From a virus: a stretch of 64,000 nt of DNA. The notes under the pieces were generated by a model. The model searched no databases and was not told the DNA's origin. It saw only the letters and a program-made list of their open reading frames with translations. A program made the position numbers and the translations under genes. Every line of letters starts with the position of its first letter. Within the stretch, counting starts at the first letter, position 1. Positions 15,939 through 24,295 of the stretch are shown in pieces. The DNA lies in the IMG/VR virus record IMGVR_UViG_3300022752_000055, positions 1 to 64,000 of that record. The stretch is one strand, 5' to 3'.

Positions 15939-17099
15939 TTAGTTATTGTTATCAAGTCTATAAGCATTTTGTCTTTCAGGAGGTGTTCCAATTGGATTTT
16001 CTTTACCTGAGAAGAAATCAACGATATCGTCCATTTTTCTCGAACCACCCATAAATCCTAAATTCCAATTACCTTCACATTTTCCTTGTGATTTTTTCAA
16101 ATCTTTAGAACAGAATCTTCTTTTACATGCTTGGGCGTTTCTTTTCATTTCTTGGAATGCGGTTGTTGTTGCGTCAACACCATTCTCATATCCTCTCATA
16201 TATTCAACCAAAACTCCTTTACAATCTCTTTTATCAACCTGTTTAAATTCTGATTCTTGACTTACAACACCTCTCGATGCGGTTCTAACATCTTTCAAAC
16301 ATGCCGGGTTAACAAATATCTTCAAACCTTCTTTAACACCATATTCCGCACCACCAACAACATCAACTAAACTCCATTTAGGTTCCACTAAAGGTTGCTC
16401 GGCTTGGAATGCCCAACAAAAACTTCCGGGGTTATTGGGGTCTACTTTATCTTTGGTTCTTTGAAATCTATTTCCATATCTATTAATTAAAAAATCAATA
16501 ACTTCTGTTTGTTCTGCAGAGCCAGCTCCTCCAATAGTTTTTCCTTTTTTCTTAAAATAATCTTTACCATTAATTTTTTTCTGTTCGTAGAATTGAGGGT
16601 CAGAAAGGTTTATATTTGCAGCTTTGGCTTCATCATATGTCATCCATCCACCGGCTTTTATTTCTTGGTCGCTAGCGGTTGCTTTGAAATCGTCTGATTG
16701 TGCGGTTAACCCGGCACATTTCCATTTATATGTACCTTTTTTAACCCAAGAATTATTTGCCACCTTTGTTCCATCATATACATCAAATGTCATATCATTT
16801 TTGTATACTAGAACATCACCTGTAACATATTTAGGTTTATTAGTAACAGCACTTAATGAACCGTCTTTAGTTGCGGTAATTTTAATTGCCCTATTTCCAC
16901 CTACCTTGACAAAAGACCCATTTTTTAATGTGGGACAAACACTTTTAGCCTTTGTTATAAGGTCATTACCTGTTGGCGCAGCAAGTTGTTCGGATAAAAA
17001 TATTTTTTCTTCTAATTTATTTTCTAAAATAAATTTATAATCTTTATGTTGTTTTAATATTTCATTTTTTTCCGATTCTGATACTATAAATTTTTTCAT
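15939..17099 (-). CDS. class-D tagged protein, 386 aa
   Basis: MKKFIVSESEKNEILKQHKD begins a class-D leader that ends FLSE|QLAAPTG near residue 45. The mature part is beta-rich (VKVGGNRAIKITATKDGSLS, GTYKWKCAGL) with several Cys and a helical C-terminus (AFQEMKRNAQACKRRFCSKD). No family recognised. Six nt from the 230-aa protein gene. Confidence 0.8.
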   Translation of the reverse strand: MKKFIVSESEKNEILKQHKDYKFILENKLEEKIFLSEQLAAPTGNDLITKAKSVCPTLKNGSFVKVGGNRAIKITATKDGSLSAVTNKPKYVTGDVLVYKNDMTFDVYDGTKVANNSWVKKGTYKWKCAGLTAQSDDFKATASDQEIKAGGWMTYDEAKAANINLSDPQFYEQKKINGKDYFKKKGKTIGGAGSAEQTEVIDFLINRYGNRFQRTKDKVDPNNPGSFCWAFQAEQPLVEPKWSLVDVVGGAEYGVKEGLKIFVNPACLKDVRTASRGVVSQESEFKQVDKRDCKGVLVEYMRGYENGVDATTTAFQEMKRNAQACKRRFCSKDLKKSQGKCEGNWNLGFMGGSRKMDDIVDFFSGKENPIGTPPERQNAYRLDNNN

Positions 17100-17124
17100 T
17101 ATTTTTTTAATTTTATTTTAAATT

Positions 17125-18324
17125 TTATGCTACTTCTTCATCGTCAGTTGATGTTGTTGTTGTTTTTGTTGACGTTGTTGATGTTTGATTTAAATCGGTA
17201 TCCTCATCTTCATCATCCTCGAATGGTGTTGAGGTTGTTGTAGTTTTATTACAAACTTTGTCATAGGAATCCTGTGTAATCTCTGTTCCGGAAACACCCG
17301 CTCTTTCCAAATACCCTTGTGTAATAGTTCCAAAATTACCTGTTTGATACTTAGCAGGCATATTTAAACAAGCTTGAATTTCTTTTATTTTATTATTTTT
17401 ACAATTTTGACTAATTGGGAATGTTTCAGGACATGAAGTGTATTTACTTCCTCCTCCTGTACCACCACCTGTACCACCACCACCACCATCAACCGGAGGT
17501 GTATCAGGAAATTCCGGTGGTAATGGGTCTCCTGAATCTTTCATAAAGTACCATATAACAGCACCAGCAATACCTAATCTTAACGCCCACTTTCTTATAT
17601 CTTTCCAAGGCCAATTTTTTACTTTTTTAAATTTTTCTAAAAAAGATGAATCATTTTTTAAGTTATTTGCAGTATTTTTAGATTCTTTCGCAACTGCTTC
17701 AGCATCTTTAGTTACGGTACCCGCATCTTTAGTTACGGTACTCGCATCTTTAGTTACAGTACTCGCATCTTTAGTTACAGTACCTGTATTTTTAGTTACA
17801 GTACTCGCATCTTTAGTTACAGTACCTGCAGCAACTTCCAAATCTTTATAATTTTTAACAACCGCATTTGCAGTTGCTTCAGGGTATCCACTGTTTTTTA
17901 ATAATGCTAAACGGTCTGCTTCACTTGCATTTTTAAACTGCGTTGCAACCTTATCTTTATTATTATTAAATAAATTCTTACTGTAAGATTCCACAGCACC
18001 ATCAAACAAACCTGGATTTGCATTTTTAATTCTACTACCATCTTTTAAAACATCTTTAGTGAAGGCTGCTAAATCTTTTGCAGCTGCTTTACCAGCGGCT
18101 GCATTCTTAATAAAATTTTCCGCATTAGTGGCGTTACCTTTAAATATAGAAAAATCTTTTACTGTGCTTGAAAGGGCTTTAATGTCACCACCAAGAAGTT
18201 TTACAAAAAGTCCTCTTGATTGTTCGTTTATAAAATTAATTTCATAATTCTCACTAAGTGTTAAATTAGTATCATACGAACTTAATAATTTAAATTTTTT
18301 TATTTCCTCGTTTAACGTATTCAT
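17125..18324 (-). CDS. repeat-containing membrane protein with C-terminal PG-binding-like domain
   Basis: Start chosen at MNTLNEEIKKFKLLSSYD (18322-18324); an upstream in-frame start would overlap the preceding gene. Leader ends NFINE|QSRG. Domains: helical N-part, then at about 190-235 six or more heptad-length TVTKDAS repeats, a TM helix (LGIAGAVIWYFM), a Gly-rich linker and a C-terminal segment IKEIQACLNMP..TGNFGTIT that resembles peptidoglycan-binding repeats. The tail is Thr/Asp-rich. Architecture suggests a virion or injected membrane-spanning protein. Confidence 0.8.
   Translation of the reverse strand: MNTLNEEIKKFKLLSSYDTNLTLSENYEINFINEQSRGLFVKLLGGDIKALSSTVKDFSIFKGNATNAENFIKNAAAGKAAAKDLAAFTKDVLKDGSRIKNANPGLFDGAVESYSKNLFNNNKDKVATQFKNASEADRLALLKNSGYPEATANAVVKNYKDLEVAAGTVTKDASTVTKNTGTVTKDASTVTKDASTVTKDAGTVTKDAEAVAKESKNTANNLKNDSSFLEKFKKVKNWPWKDIRKWALRLGIAGAVIWYFMKDSGDPLPPEFPDTPPVDGGGGGTGGGTGGGSKYTSCPETFPISQNCKNNKIKEIQACLNMPAKYQTGNFGTITQGYLERAGVSGTEITQDSYDKVCNKTTTTSTPFEDDEDEDTDLNQTSTTSTKTTTTSTDDEEVA
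17711..17830 (-). repeat. tandem 21-bp repeats encoding TVTKDAS
   Basis: About six copies of GTTACNGTACTNGCATCTTTA on the plus strand, 21 bp each, in frame within the 17125-18324 gene; copies differ by few bases, so recent slippage or unequal crossover is likely. Confidence 0.85.
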
Positions 18325-18349
18325 ATTTATATTATTATTTATTTTATTT

Positions 18350-19582
18350 TTATAATCCTTGACTAAAGTCAAATTCTGCATTATTTAAATTAATATTTTC
18401 TTCCGGTTTTTCTCCTCCGCCTATCTTTTCAGCTCCGTATACTATTCCGGTTGTATTTACAAGTGATTGTCCTCCTTTACCCAATTTACCACCACCTAAG
18501 ACTTTTGACACCGTCCTACCTGGTGCCGAAACCACATTAAAAGCCCCTTTTAATATTTTTCCTATTGAATCAAGAATATTTTTCAGTATCTTACCCAACC
18601 CATTTATAATACCACTGAACCAACTATAAATTTTTGGTGAATTCTTTGAAAGATATTTACCAACTTCCGCCATTCTACTTGAAGCCCCTGCAGCACCTTT
18701 TTGTATGGTTTCTAACATACCTTTAAAAACCGGTGATGATTTTGCCGCTTTTGATAAACCTTGAGTAGAAGTTCCAAATTGTTTAAATATCCCTGAAATT
18801 GTTGCCTTTGAACTTTTTGCCGCCGCACCTGCAAAAACAAGACCAATAATATCGATTCCTGTGAAAAGTAATCTCATTATCATATTTTCGTCTTTATTTT
18901 CATAATCCCCTGTAGATAATTCATATATATCTAAGGCAACAACAACACCCCATACAACAAATTGAACGCCTTTTCCAATTCCTGTAGCCACTAAAATTGC
19001 GTCAAGAATTAATCCAACAGGATGATATAACGCACTTCTTAATTTTCTTGCCAAAAAAAGAGCTCCTTTTTTTAATATATTCAAGACATCAGACCATTCG
19101 CCTTTAGATAGTGCATTTTTGAATTTGTCTAACCCATTCCCAATTGTTTTTACAGTACTTGTAATCCCTGAGTAAGCTTCTTTCCCTTTTTGTTTAGCCC
19201 AATTAGTGAAATCCGAAACGCCTGATTTAATAGACCCCAAAATATCTTCATTCATAAGAACCATAAATTCTTCCTTCAAAGAATTTGAATTTCCTTCATT
19301 AATAACTAAAGAATTTAAACCCGTTCTAAACTCCTCAACTAAGGTTTCTGGTAAGTTATGGTTTGAATTTAAAGAACTTTCAAAAAATAATTTGAAATTA
19401 GATAAGTTTTCCCAAACATTACCCAAACATTTTTTTTCTTCTATATCATACAATTCATCTAAAAAAATTGCATATTTTTCATCTAAACTTAACATTTCAA
19501 CTATGGCAACATTTTTTCTTATAAGGCCGTGACTTTCTAAAATTAAATTTCTTTCCTTATTACTGATATTAAAATTTTTCAT
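18350..19582 (-). CDS. class-D tagged protein with hydrophobic helices, 410 aa
   Basis: Begins MKNFNISNKERNLILESHG. Further [IM]-x-E|[GD] sites occur at SLVINE|GN and VLMNE|DI before residue 120. The rest is helical and hydrophobic (FVVWGVVVALDIYEL, MRLLFTGIDIIGLVFAGAAA, GIINGLGKILKNILDSIG), Gly/Ala/Ser-rich, like internal or ejected virion proteins that form membrane channels. One-nt overlap with the next upstream gene. Confidence 0.8.
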   Translation of the reverse strand: MKNFNISNKERNLILESHGLIRKNVAIVEMLSLDEKYAIFLDELYDIEEKKCLGNVWENLSNFKLFFESSLNSNHNLPETLVEEFRTGLNSLVINEGNSNSLKEEFMVLMNEDILGSIKSGVSDFTNWAKQKGKEAYSGITSTVKTIGNGLDKFKNALSKGEWSDVLNILKKGALFLARKLRSALYHPVGLILDAILVATGIGKGVQFVVWGVVVALDIYELSTGDYENKDENMIMRLLFTGIDIIGLVFAGAAAKSSKATISGIFKQFGTSTQGLSKAAKSSPVFKGMLETIQKGAAGASSRMAEVGKYLSKNSPKIYSWFSGIINGLGKILKNILDSIGKILKGAFNVVSAPGRTVSKVLGGGKLGKGGQSLVNTTGIVYGAEKIGGGEKPEENINLNNAEFDFSQGL

Positions 19583-20091
19583 TATATTCCGTATTTAAGT
19601 TCTTCTTTTGTTTTAACAGTACATATTTTATTTTTTTTGTTATTTCCTGTAGAACACCAATCTTTAATTTGACCTGAGATTGTATTGACAACTTTATCCA
19701 TAAATCCACCTGAAAACCATTCACCTTCAATTGCATCATAAATTGTTTCTTTACCAATTGTTGGATATGCTTTTAAAACTCCAATAGAATTAGGTAAAGA
19801 TGTAAAAATTTTTGATGTAACATAATCAGTATCTCTTCTTCCTATACCCTCAATAGTTTTATAAAAAGCTGCGCAACTTTTAGGGATATCAATTGTTGGG
19901 GTTCCGGGATTAATTGGAATGTTATTTGGATATTTCATAAATTGTTTTGCAATTTCATTAAAATATTTCATATCCTCATCTTGTTCTTGGATTAAAATTC
20001 TATTTTCATTTAAAGTTTTTGATGAGTCATAATTCATCATTAATTTAATTCTATCTATAGATTCTTCCGGATTATATTTGTCGTGTACCAT
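19582..20091 (-). CDS. tagged protein, 169 aa
   Basis: The leader SIDRIKLMMNYDSSKTLNEN followed by ILIQE|QDED resembles class-C RIK..M leaders plus an IQE cleavage point. Mature region has IPKSCAAFYKTIEGIGRRD and Cys residues near the C-terminus. Unknown family. ATATTTAT at 20110-20117. Confidence 0.8.
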   Translation of the reverse strand: MVHDKYNPEESIDRIKLMMNYDSSKTLNENRILIQEQDEDMKYFNEIAKQFMKYPNNIPINPGTPTIDIPKSCAAFYKTIEGIGRRDTDYVTSKIFTSLPNSIGVLKAYPTIGKETIYDAIEGEWFSGGFMDKVVNTISGQIKDWCSTGNNKKNKICTVKTKEELKYGI

Positions 20092-20109
20092 ATTAAATTA
20101 TTTTTATTT

Positions 20110-20117
20110 ATAAATAT
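20110..20117 (-). promoter_or_regulatory. ATATTTAT motif
   Basis: 18 nt before the ATG of the 19582-20091 gene on the minus strand. Confidence 0.4.
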
Positions 20118-20124
20118 ACTATAA

Positions 20125-20361
20125 TTACCAAATCGTATTTGCAACACCTCTTTTTATTCCTGTGTCCCACTTCTCTCCTTTTAATCCCAACATATTCGCC
20201 GGTCCTCTTGCGGGTCCTCCCACAGTACCAGCCCATGTTGGCATTGCCTTTCCACTACCTCCACCTGCAGGTGCGGTGTCTTGTTCGGTAAATTCTTCTT
20301 TATCTACTGACTTTGCATTTTTTTTATAAAAACTAATTAAGTCGTCAACATTTAAATTCAT
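20125..20361 (-). CDS. small Gly/Pro-rich protein, 78 aa
   Basis: Start at 20359-20361 (MNLNVDDLISFYKKNAKS), 5 nt after ATATTTAT. Leader ends EFTEQD, then APAGGGSGKAMPTWAGT and a Gly/Ala-rich region. No family; probable small virion protein heading the 15240-20361 block. Confidence 0.7.
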   Translation of the reverse strand: MNLNVDDLISFYKKNAKSVDKEEFTEQDTAPAGGGSGKAMPTWAGTVGGPARGPANMLGLKGEKWDTGIKRGVANTIW

Positions 20362-20366
20362 AATTA

Positions 20367-20374
20367 ATAAATAT
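20367..20374 (-). promoter_or_regulatory. ATATTTAT motif
   Basis: 5 nt before the ATG of the 20125-20361 gene; supports that start over the upstream in-frame one. Confidence 0.45.
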
Positions 20375-20397
20375 TTTTGTTTTTGGAAAAAAATCAA

Positions 20398-20405
20398 TAT
20401 CTTTG
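20398..20405 (+). promoter_or_regulatory. TAnnTTTG -7 box
   Basis: TATCTTTG 4 nt before the lipoprotein ATG at 20410. Confidence 0.6.
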
Positions 20406-20409
20406 AGTT

Positions 20410-20928
20410 ATGAAAAATATAATTTTTATTTTGGTATTTTTATTAGTATCTTGTAGAACGTATGTTATGGAACGTTCGGACTTAACGTTAAGTGGTAAGT
20501 ATGTTGTGAGTAAACTTGAGGTAACGAGTGTAGACCAAAACACCACAAAAGATTCAATATATTCAATAGGTTCTGTATATGTAAACAATAACTACGGACA
20601 TCCATTTGATTCAATATCAATCAATAGATTTTACATTCATTTTGATTATTCGGTTGTCGCATTTAATATGTTAGGTGTAACTCAATTCGGTCAAGATATT
20701 TGGGAATATAAAAATATATTCTACAATGTTTGGTTTAATAACTCATTTTATTATGGAACTTTAGAATTTACGTATATAACAAGAAATGGTGAAACAAGGA
20801 GAATGATATTTTCTATTGAAGACGATGGATTTGAAAGTCTTCAATTGAAAAGTTCCGGATTTTGGCCGTATGGTGATTTAGGTGAGAAACAAGTTATGAC
20901 TCTTTATTTAACAAGAGTTGGTCCTTAA
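20410..20928 (+). CDS. lipoprotein, 172 aa
   Basis: Signal peptide MKNIIFILVFLLVSCRT with lipobox LVSC (Cys 15). Mature part is a beta-rich domain (LTLSGKYVVSKLEVTSVD, GTLEFTYITRNGETRRMIF) similar in look to host outer-membrane lipoproteins. Host-type promoter; likely expressed early and displayed on the host surface. Function unknown. Confidence 0.8.
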   Translation: MKNIIFILVFLLVSCRTYVMERSDLTLSGKYVVSKLEVTSVDQNTTKDSIYSIGSVYVNNNYGHPFDSISINRFYIHFDYSVVAFNMLGVTQFGQDIWEYKNIFYNVWFNNSFYYGTLEFTYITRNGETRRMIFSIEDDGFESLQLKSSGFWPYGDLGEKQVMTLYLTRVGP

Positions 20929-21230
20929 AGAATTTCTTTTTTTGGTAAAGAGTTTGGATTTACGGTATAATATTCATTTAGAAATGACATTAATTCTTCA
21001 TCATCTAATTCAATATCTTCATTAATTTCATATTCGTCATCGTCATCATCTTCATCATTAAAAAAATCTAATGATTCAACCACAATATCATAACCATATT
21101 CTAATACTAACGAATAATCAATTCTGTCCGTTCGACTTTCGTCTTCATCGTCTTCAATTGTTTTAAATGTAACATCTAAAATATTTTTTTCTAAATCTAG
21201 ATAATGATTTATAATTTCTTTAATTTCCAT
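20925..21230 (-). CDS. acidic protein, 101 aa
   Basis: Highly acidic (DDEDESRTDRIDYS, FFNDEDDDDDEYEINEDIEL), one helical domain, no recognised family. Convergent with the lipoprotein gene (4-nt overlap). May mimic DNA or act as a scaffold; inference only. Confidence 0.7.
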   Translation of the reverse strand: MEIKEIINHYLDLEKNILDVTFKTIEDDEDESRTDRIDYSLVLEYGYDIVVESLDFFNDEDDDDDEYEINEDIELDDEELMSFLNEYYTVNPNSLPKKEIL

Positions 21231-21267
21231 AACACATCTTTAATAAACAAATATCATTTAAAATTAA

Positions 21268-21290
21268 AAAATCCACATTTAGTGGATTAT
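21268..21290 (-). terminator. terminator
   Basis: Stem ATCCAC/GTGGAT with T run on the minus strand after the acidic 243-aa gene. Confidence 0.6.
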
Positions 21291-21314
21291 TTTAATAAAT
21301 TTATGTAAAAAATT

Positions 21315-22046
21315 TTAATTGTATTTGTTTAATCTATCAAACATTTCATTTATTTTATTTTTTTGTTCGATGAATGATTCAACTATATCTTCATCTACTA
21401 TCTCTTCCCATTCAATATCTTCAACATCTCCAACGTTTCTATCCATTCTACTAAATGCAGTATCTTTTTCTCCGTAATCTTCCAAATCATCAAATTCATC
21501 ACCATAATCGGTAAAATCATCGTAATCGTTTGTATCATAAAAACCTTCAGTCATGTCTTCTTCTTGCATTGGTCCGTCAGATACAAAATCATATGCCGGT
21601 TCCGCGTGTGAGTATAATGGTCCGTCAATTTCCTCATCAATCTCATCGTTAAATGCGGATTCCATTTTTTCGTAATCTTTATCGTCATCTTCATCCATTG
21701 CCACCGCCAAATTTGGGTCGCCATCCGCACTTACAGCCAATGCTAAATCTTCATCGTTATATTCATCTTCCTCATCAATTTCTTCCGTATAATCGAATTC
21801 ACCGGTAAAAGTGTCCTGAACGTCATCAAGTCCTTCGTTAATACCAAAATTTGTATATGGTTTAACGTTTCCTTTGTTTGTTACAACAAATCCTTCTTTA
21901 TCGTTTGCAAAATCTTGAACGTATAAGTCCTGAGTATTTGATACTGGTTGGTAAACTTGTTTATAACCGTTATATAATTCTCTGTGTTTATCTAAAATAT
22001 TAGATTTTTCTTTATTTGATAATTGTCCTAATGAATAAAAGTTCAT
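21315..22046 (-). CDS. class-D tagged acidic protein, 243 aa
   Basis: Start at MNFYSLGQLSNKEKSNILDKH (22044-22046); upstream ATG lies in the promoter. Leader continues to FGINE|GLDDVQD near residue 66. The rest is strongly acidic (FDYTEEIDEEDEYNDEDLAL, MDEDDDKDYEKME) and ends with a short coiled coil FIEQKNKINEMFDRL, as in phage scaffold or core proteins. Scaffold role is inferred from composition. Confidence 0.8.
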   Translation of the reverse strand: MNFYSLGQLSNKEKSNILDKHRELYNGYKQVYQPVSNTQDLYVQDFANDKEGFVVTNKGNVKPYTNFGINEGLDDVQDTFTGEFDYTEEIDEEDEYNDEDLALAVSADGDPNLAVAMDEDDDKDYEKMESAFNDEIDEEIDGPLYSHAEPAYDFVSDGPMQEEDMTEGFYDTNDYDDFTDYGDEFDDLEDYGEKDTAFSRMDRNVGDVEDIEWEEIVDEDIVESFIEQKNKINEMFDRLNKYN

Positions 22047-22061
22047 AATAATGATTTTATT

Positions 22062-22069
22062 ATAAATAT
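22062..22069 (-). promoter_or_regulatory. ATATTTAT motif
   Basis: 15 nt before the ATG of the acidic 243-aa gene. Confidence 0.45.
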
Positions 22070-22137
22070 GCAACATTTTTTGTTTTTTGTTTGATAAGTA
22101 ATTAAATAATGACTACCTTTAAAAAAAATAACAAATT

Positions 22138-22356
22138 ATGCAAACACTTATCTTTGACAGCACACTAAAAACAGTTAAACTCTATGAAGGAGAACCGGAA
22201 AACAGTAAAATTTTAATTACTTTTGATGACGTACCTACGGTAAAATCATCTCAGGAAGGATTTTATGAGGTATATCAGCGACCTACGGAATATGCAAACT
22301 CAATACCTGTGGCAAGATTCCCAATTGCCAATACAAACATGTATATTAAAAAGTAA
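22138..22356 (+). CDS. small beta protein, 72 aa
   Basis: MQTLIFDSTLKTVKLYEGEP starts a compact beta-rich protein with FYEVYQRP and a C-terminal VARFPIANTNMYIKK. Not recognised. Overlaps the next start by 1 nt (TAATG). Confidence 0.7.
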   Translation: MQTLIFDSTLKTVKLYEGEPENSKILITFDDVPTVKSSQEGFYEVYQRPTEYANSIPVARFPIANTNMYIKK

Positions 22357-22538
22357 TGCCGAACTTTGAAAAAATATTGAATGAGAATATCTCTCACGGT
22401 ATGATTCTTGACAGAGATGGGATTCTAAAAGCGCTAAAAATTTCTTATGAAATTGGTAAAGTGGAGATTTTAGAATCCCTCCTTTCTTTTGATATATCGG
22501 CAGAATTAAAAGAAAAAATTATTAAGGAATTATATTAA
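22356..22538 (+). CDS. hypothetical protein, 60 aa
   Basis: MPNFEKILNENISHGMILDR; helical, with ILNE in the leader that fits the [IL]-x-E pattern. Coupled to the upstream 72-aa gene; unknown function. Confidence 0.6.
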   Translation: MPNFEKILNENISHGMILDRDGILKALKISYEIGKVEILESLLSFDISAELKEKIIKELY

Positions 22539-23122
22539 ACAAAATTTCCGTAAAATTCCCACATTTTAGCCCCTAATCTCCTAATATAACTATTAATATT
22601 TTCAATTGAAAGTTCTTTTCCGTTATCTTGCAAATACTCCATTGTCCCTCTAATCATCATATGTTTAACCTCTTCGGCCATATCCAAAACTTCTTGGAAT
22701 GCTTCCTCATTAGGTGGATTTTCTCCGTAGTATCTATCAATGTGGTCTTTACCGGAATAAAGTAATGGTGACGCAGCGAACATATTAATGATTCCGCTTT
22801 CCCTAACTTTAATAAGAAATTTTCTTATTTTATTATATTTAAAATATTTTAATAAATCCCCATTATTTTCAAACCATTCTTCGGCAGATTCATCAATTGA
22901 TTTTTTTTTCGCAAATTTCCAAACATCATATTTTGATAAAATGTTTAATTTACTTCCATCATCCCAGTTAACCCCAATAATTTTATTTTCATTATCAAAT
23001 GGGTCTATTGTAATGTCAGTTACAACTCCTTGCATTCCTGAGTCAATACCATGCTTGTCTTCCATATGATATAGAATTATTCTATCACCAATATTTAATT
23101 CCGGATTTTTTGTATTTTTCAT
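22535..23122 (-). CDS. SH3-like N-terminal protein, 195 aa
   Basis: Residues 8-60 (LNIGDRIILYHMED, GMQGVVTDITIDPFDNEN, IIGVNWDDGSKLN) look like an SH3/KOW-type beta barrel. The rest is helical (FAKKKSIDESAEEWFENNGD, EEAFQEVLDMAEEVKHMMIR). Untagged. Unknown function. Confidence 0.75.
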   Translation of the reverse strand: MKNTKNPELNIGDRIILYHMEDKHGIDSGMQGVVTDITIDPFDNENKIIGVNWDDGSKLNILSKYDVWKFAKKKSIDESAEEWFENNGDLLKYFKYNKIRKFLIKVRESGIINMFAASPLLYSGKDHIDRYYGENPPNEEAFQEVLDMAEEVKHMMIRGTMEYLQDNGKELSIENINSYIRRLGAKMWEFYGNFV

Positions 23123-23126
23123 AACA

Positions 23127-23134
23127 ATAAATAT
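23127..23134 (-). promoter_or_regulatory. ATATTTAT motif (divergent pair, minus)
   Basis: 4 nt before the ATG of the 195-aa gene; faces away from the plus-strand copy at 23142. Confidence 0.4.
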
Positions 23135-23141
23135 TATAATT

Positions 23142-23149
23142 ATATTTAT
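23142..23149 (+). promoter_or_regulatory. ATATTTAT motif (divergent pair, plus)
   Basis: 6 nt before the ATG at 23156. Confidence 0.45.
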
Positions 23150-23155
23150 ATAAAT

Positions 23156-23776
23156 ATGAACTTTTTAATAACAGAATCACAATTAAAATTTTTAGTTGAA
23201 GGAATTGGAAATCCAAGGGTTGTTGAATCTTTGAGAAAGATGAATTCATTCACAAACAGAATGGTTAATAAGGTTGGAAAAAAATACGGACTTAACTTAA
23301 GATTATTATCTACATGGGGTCCGGCGGTTGGGGGACTTGTTATGCCACTTGATAATTTTATTAAAACCGGCGATTTTACATTAGATGAGAATCAAACGGC
23401 ATTGATTTTATGTGGCACCGCGGCAACTTTATTTTTTGATAATAAACCTTTAATTAAGGAATTGATTTTAAAAATTAAAGAAGAGGGGATTGAGGAGTCG
23501 TTTAAAAAAGTATTACGTAAAGGTAAGGATTTAAAATATGCGTTTACAACATTTATTGAATCTTTAAATGTTACAATCAATAGTGCTTCCGAGATATTAT
23601 CTTATGCATTTTTATTACCAATTATTCCGGATATTCAAGGAGTAATTTCAAGAAGTGCGGATATTGGTAAGACGGCAATTTTAATTGGTGAAAGAATGGG
23701 TGCCTCAGGTTTGATTTTGATTAGTTCAGCGGCACTTATATCATTATTAAACAAGATATTAAAAAGATTATCTTAA
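23156..23776 (+). CDS. class-B tagged membrane protein, 206 aa
   Basis: MNFLITESQLKFLVEGIG: ITE and LVE|G sites in a class-B-like leader. The body has hydrophobic stretches (WGPAVGGLVMPLDNFI, FTLDENQTALILCGTAATLF, ILSYAFLLPIIPDIQGVI, GASGLILISSAALISLLN). Possibly an injected membrane protein. No family known to me. Confidence 0.75.
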   Translation: MNFLITESQLKFLVEGIGNPRVVESLRKMNSFTNRMVNKVGKKYGLNLRLLSTWGPAVGGLVMPLDNFIKTGDFTLDENQTALILCGTAATLFFDNKPLIKELILKIKEEGIEESFKKVLRKGKDLKYAFTTFIESLNVTINSASEILSYAFLLPIIPDIQGVISRSADIGKTAILIGERMGASGLILISSAALISLLNKILKRLS

Positions 23777-24211
23777 TCTCCTGTATCTGTAATTTTCATC
23801 CATAGTTTCTTCTTCAGGGTATAAATTTACAAGTTTATTACAAAAAACCGGATAGTCCTGTCCCCAATATTCTAGAAAATTTTCTAAAACTACATCAATA
23901 TCATTACATAATCTCAAATAAAAAGTGGATTGGTTAATTGAACTTGGATTGTTAATGACTTTTTCACCGGGTATTATATTTTTCATAACTTTATCAGTAT
24001 CCTCATCTCCCGATGGAACTATATATATTGTATACATAAGGTATTTTATATATTGTCCCATTCTTATTAACTCCCTAAAATCTGTTAATTCAACTTTTAT
24101 TGTTATTGGATAAAAATTATCAATCAAAGGATAATTAACACTAAATGTGTGGGTTTTAAGAAATCTATTAACTCTTGCCAATAATTTATCTTGCGAAAAT
24201 TCATTTTCCAT
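23768..24211 (-). CDS. hypothetical protein, 147 aa
   Basis: MENEFSQDKLLARVNRFLKT opening, alternating strands ITIKVELTDFRELIRMG and YLMYTIYIVPSGD, basic C-terminus YRYRRLR. Not recognised. Convergent overlap with the previous gene. Confidence 0.7.
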   Translation of the reverse strand: MENEFSQDKLLARVNRFLKTHTFSVNYPLIDNFYPITIKVELTDFRELIRMGQYIKYLMYTIYIVPSGDEDTDKVMKNIIPGEKVINNPSSINQSTFYLRLCNDIDVVLENFLEYWGQDYPVFCNKLVNLYPEEETMDENYRYRRLR

Positions 24212-24295
24212 ATCACTATAAATACTAAAAAAAATAATAAGTGATTTGGTTGATTGAAACTTTTAATTTTCTTATTTTTTTAAAAAACATATTGT

